From the NCBI GenBank assembly GCA_018697195.1, contig CM031858.1, positions 75,535,428 through 75,599,427 on the forward strand: a stretch of DNA of 64,000 bases, given 5' to 3'. This DNA comes from Certhia americana (lineage: Eukaryota; Chordata; Aves; Passeriformes; Certhiidae). The position numbers and the translations under genes are program-made. Shown here piece by piece: positions 62,074-64,000 of this stretch (positions are counted from its first letter, which is position 1; the number at the start of each line of letters is the position of its first letter). The notes beneath the pieces are model-generated. The model was given only the letters and a program-made list of their open reading frames with translations. It had not been told where the DNA came from and did not search any database.

Positions 62074-62135
62074 CATAGGACTACATGATCTTTAAAGGTC
62101 CCTTCCAAACCAAAGTATTTTATAATTTTAGGATC
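62074..62135 (+). mobile_element. Short CR1 3' end (sense)
   Basis: ggactacatgatctttaaag then gtcccttccaaaccaaagta and ttttataattttagg correspond to the last 60 bp of CR1. This is a severely 5'-truncated insertion. Confidence 0.8.
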
Positions 62136-64000
62136 TGCAATTTATTATTAAAGAAAATAACATGCAAGTTTTGGGGAAGGAATTTGTTTGAAGGGTGTCT
62201 ACAAAAAAGGAAATTATTGCAAAATTGCAGTAGTATCTGCATTAATCTACAATAGTTTAAGTTCTTTTTGCTGAATTATTCCTAAAATGAGATGGTGCTT
62301 AAAAATTCTAAGGCATTTCAAAGAATGGAAGAAATTAAATATCCACTTTTATTTAAGTGGGATATACAGACATAAATAAGACTTGTAGACAAGTCTGTGG
62401 CTGTGCCATAAGAGAAAACTAGTTCTTTCTCTGGAGGATTTGCTCAATAACTGCTATCAAAATGCGTTCTTTCTTACTACTATGGCAAGATAAAGCACCA
62501 GCTGTAATCTGAAGGCATCATTTATTAGAGGTTATCATGTGACTTGATGGCTTGATCTCTTCTCTGGAATGACCAGAAGGCAAGATTTCCTTTTGTATCG
62601 GTTTTGTTTGTACTGTTATGATAAACAAAGAAGTGTGGTAGGAATCTCACTGAAATAGCACAATTTTTTTTCCCCACAAACCTTGGTTTGTGGATGGTTT
62701 GATAGTAAGATATATTACTATCAAACAGGGATGGTTTGATAGTAAGATATATTTCCAGCATTGCACCAGTGTCAGTCCTATGCAAAATTGCTACTTTCCA
62801 AATAATGAATGAATGGATTTAAACCTCATGAGACTAGACATATAATACATACAATCTTGTTAACTTTAATATTTTATTTTTCTAACATAAATTTCTGCTT
62901 CATTTTAAGATTATAATAATTGGTAAAATACTGATTGAGCTACATATTTAAAAATCAGATTCATTATAGATAGTAAAAAAACACCCTGATGTGACTCAAA
63001 ACAAAACAGGAGATTAAAATATCCACCATGAACCTGAGAGGGAAGTCACTTCATGTGAAAGAGACAGAAGATAAAACTTGGGAATATGCCTCAGATGGGC
63101 ACTTGGTTGTCAGCACACTGTTTTGCCCATAGAGGAGCAAAAAATTGTTTACCTTTATTTTAGCTGTATCACTGGTCTCTTACCAATTACAAAACCCAAA
63201 ACAATCAATGCACCCCAGACAAGCAAACGAATGATCAAATGAACAAAAGCAAAAATGTAAAGCTCACTCTCAAAGAAATTTTTCTCTCCAATCCTGGCTC
63301 AGAAGTTAAAGCAAATCAAACCAGTAGACAACTTCCAAGAATGATAGTTCTTAGGGGTTTGCTTAACCAGCAAAAAATGTGATTAATAAAATGGAGTTGC
63401 TCTGTGAGCAGTTTTTAATATCTGAAGACTGGTAAAATTGCTGAGTTTAAGAAAGTTAAAAAATTATTTATATTTGACAAGTCAACATGAACTCTTACAG
63501 TCCAGTGCTATGCTTTGAAATATATTTGCCAACAAATCACTGTCACTTATTTCTCTTGCTGTTTTGAAGGTCCTGCTTTTAAAGTTATTCCTAGTGCAAT
63601 TCATATTTGTTTTGGCCTGGTGTATATATGTACAAACTGCTGAGGGAAAAATTTGGTCTTCTAAAAACATCCAGAATCACACTTTACAGAACAACAAAGA
63701 CTTGTTTAGAGACAACAAAGCTACCAAGAAAAAGATGCAAGAATTTTAACTACACACCTGTTTTTTGCTTATTTCTTCCTTTATAGTAATTTTATACATG
63801 CTCTTATTCATACTTGATGCAATAATACTTTTTAAATTTATTACAAAGAAAGTCCTGGCTCTTTTAAATAGAATGCTTATTAAGTATTAAAGTGACAATT
63901 AGATTTCATAAATCTGGATGATTCTATTTTAATATTCTGACATATTTTTTTATGGACTTTACAAACCAGTGCTGTAGACAATTTCATTGAAAAGTTTTCT
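62136..64000. other. AT-rich non-coding DNA to window end
   Basis: Holds the structured duplication at 62692-62753. No exon supported. A hydrophobic open frame at 63564-63749 looks like a signal peptide but starts with TTG and has no upstream in-frame ATG. Confidence 0.5.
62692..62753. repeat. 25-bp direct repeat (period 37) with interleaved inverted repeat
   Basis: A 25-base segment at 62692-62716 recurs exactly at 62729-62753. Between them TACTATCAAAC (62716-62726) is the exact reverse complement of GTTTGATAGTA, present at 62697-62707 and again at 62734-62744. The middle arm can pair with either side. Confidence 0.95.

Noticed and set aside
63564..63749. Open frame whose N-terminus looks like a secretory signal peptide (KVLLLKLFLVQFIFVLAWC)
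   Set aside because: The first codon is TTG, and there is no in-frame ATG between the upstream stop near 63516 and this point. A T-rich sequence gives hydrophobic codons by chance. No protein family recognised.
1..64000. CRISPR arrays, operons, phage or plasmid signatures
   Set aside because: No regularly spaced repeats or dense coding. The sequence is vertebrate nuclear DNA.

Overview
The window looks like bird nuclear DNA. It has the AT-rich, repeat-poor background of an avian macrochromosome. The recognisable repeats are almost all CR1 (chicken-repeat-1 family LINE) fragments and avian ERV LTRs of a type familiar from songbird and chicken genomes. The family assignments come from remembered consensus features, not from a search.

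I found no convincing host protein-coding gene, tRNA, rRNA, CRISPR array or operon in 64 kb. The open reading frames are short, mostly in AT-rich DNA or inside repeats, and several have no ATG. The segment is best read as intergenic DNA (a gene desert) or the interior of a very large intron.

Layout: a full-length minus-strand solo LTR (359-942); CR1 fragments at 2763 (-), 10003 (-), 16440 (+), 19345 (+, with ORF2 remnant and internal deletion), 25138 (-), 46811 (-), 52340 (+), 58589 (-) and 62074 (+); a plus-strand LTR of the same family as the first, interrupted by a second, unrelated LTR (31615-32714); a minus-strand LTR with a possible adjoining ERV piece (47113-47990); a deleted minus-strand LTR (about 55480-55946); and a 1.19-kb plus-strand solo LTR carrying a four-unit 40-bp minisatellite (59746-60935). 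The rest is AT-rich single-copy-looking DNA with short tandem duplications, perfect hairpins and long homopolymer tracts.

The most notable structures are the LTR-in-LTR nest with traceable target-site copies, the minisatellite that is open in all three minus frames, a 37-bp-period duplication at 62.7 kb that creates two mutually exclusive hairpins, and the CR1 deletion junction marked by a G19 tract between 11-bp repeats. I saw no sign of an undescribed multi-gene system.
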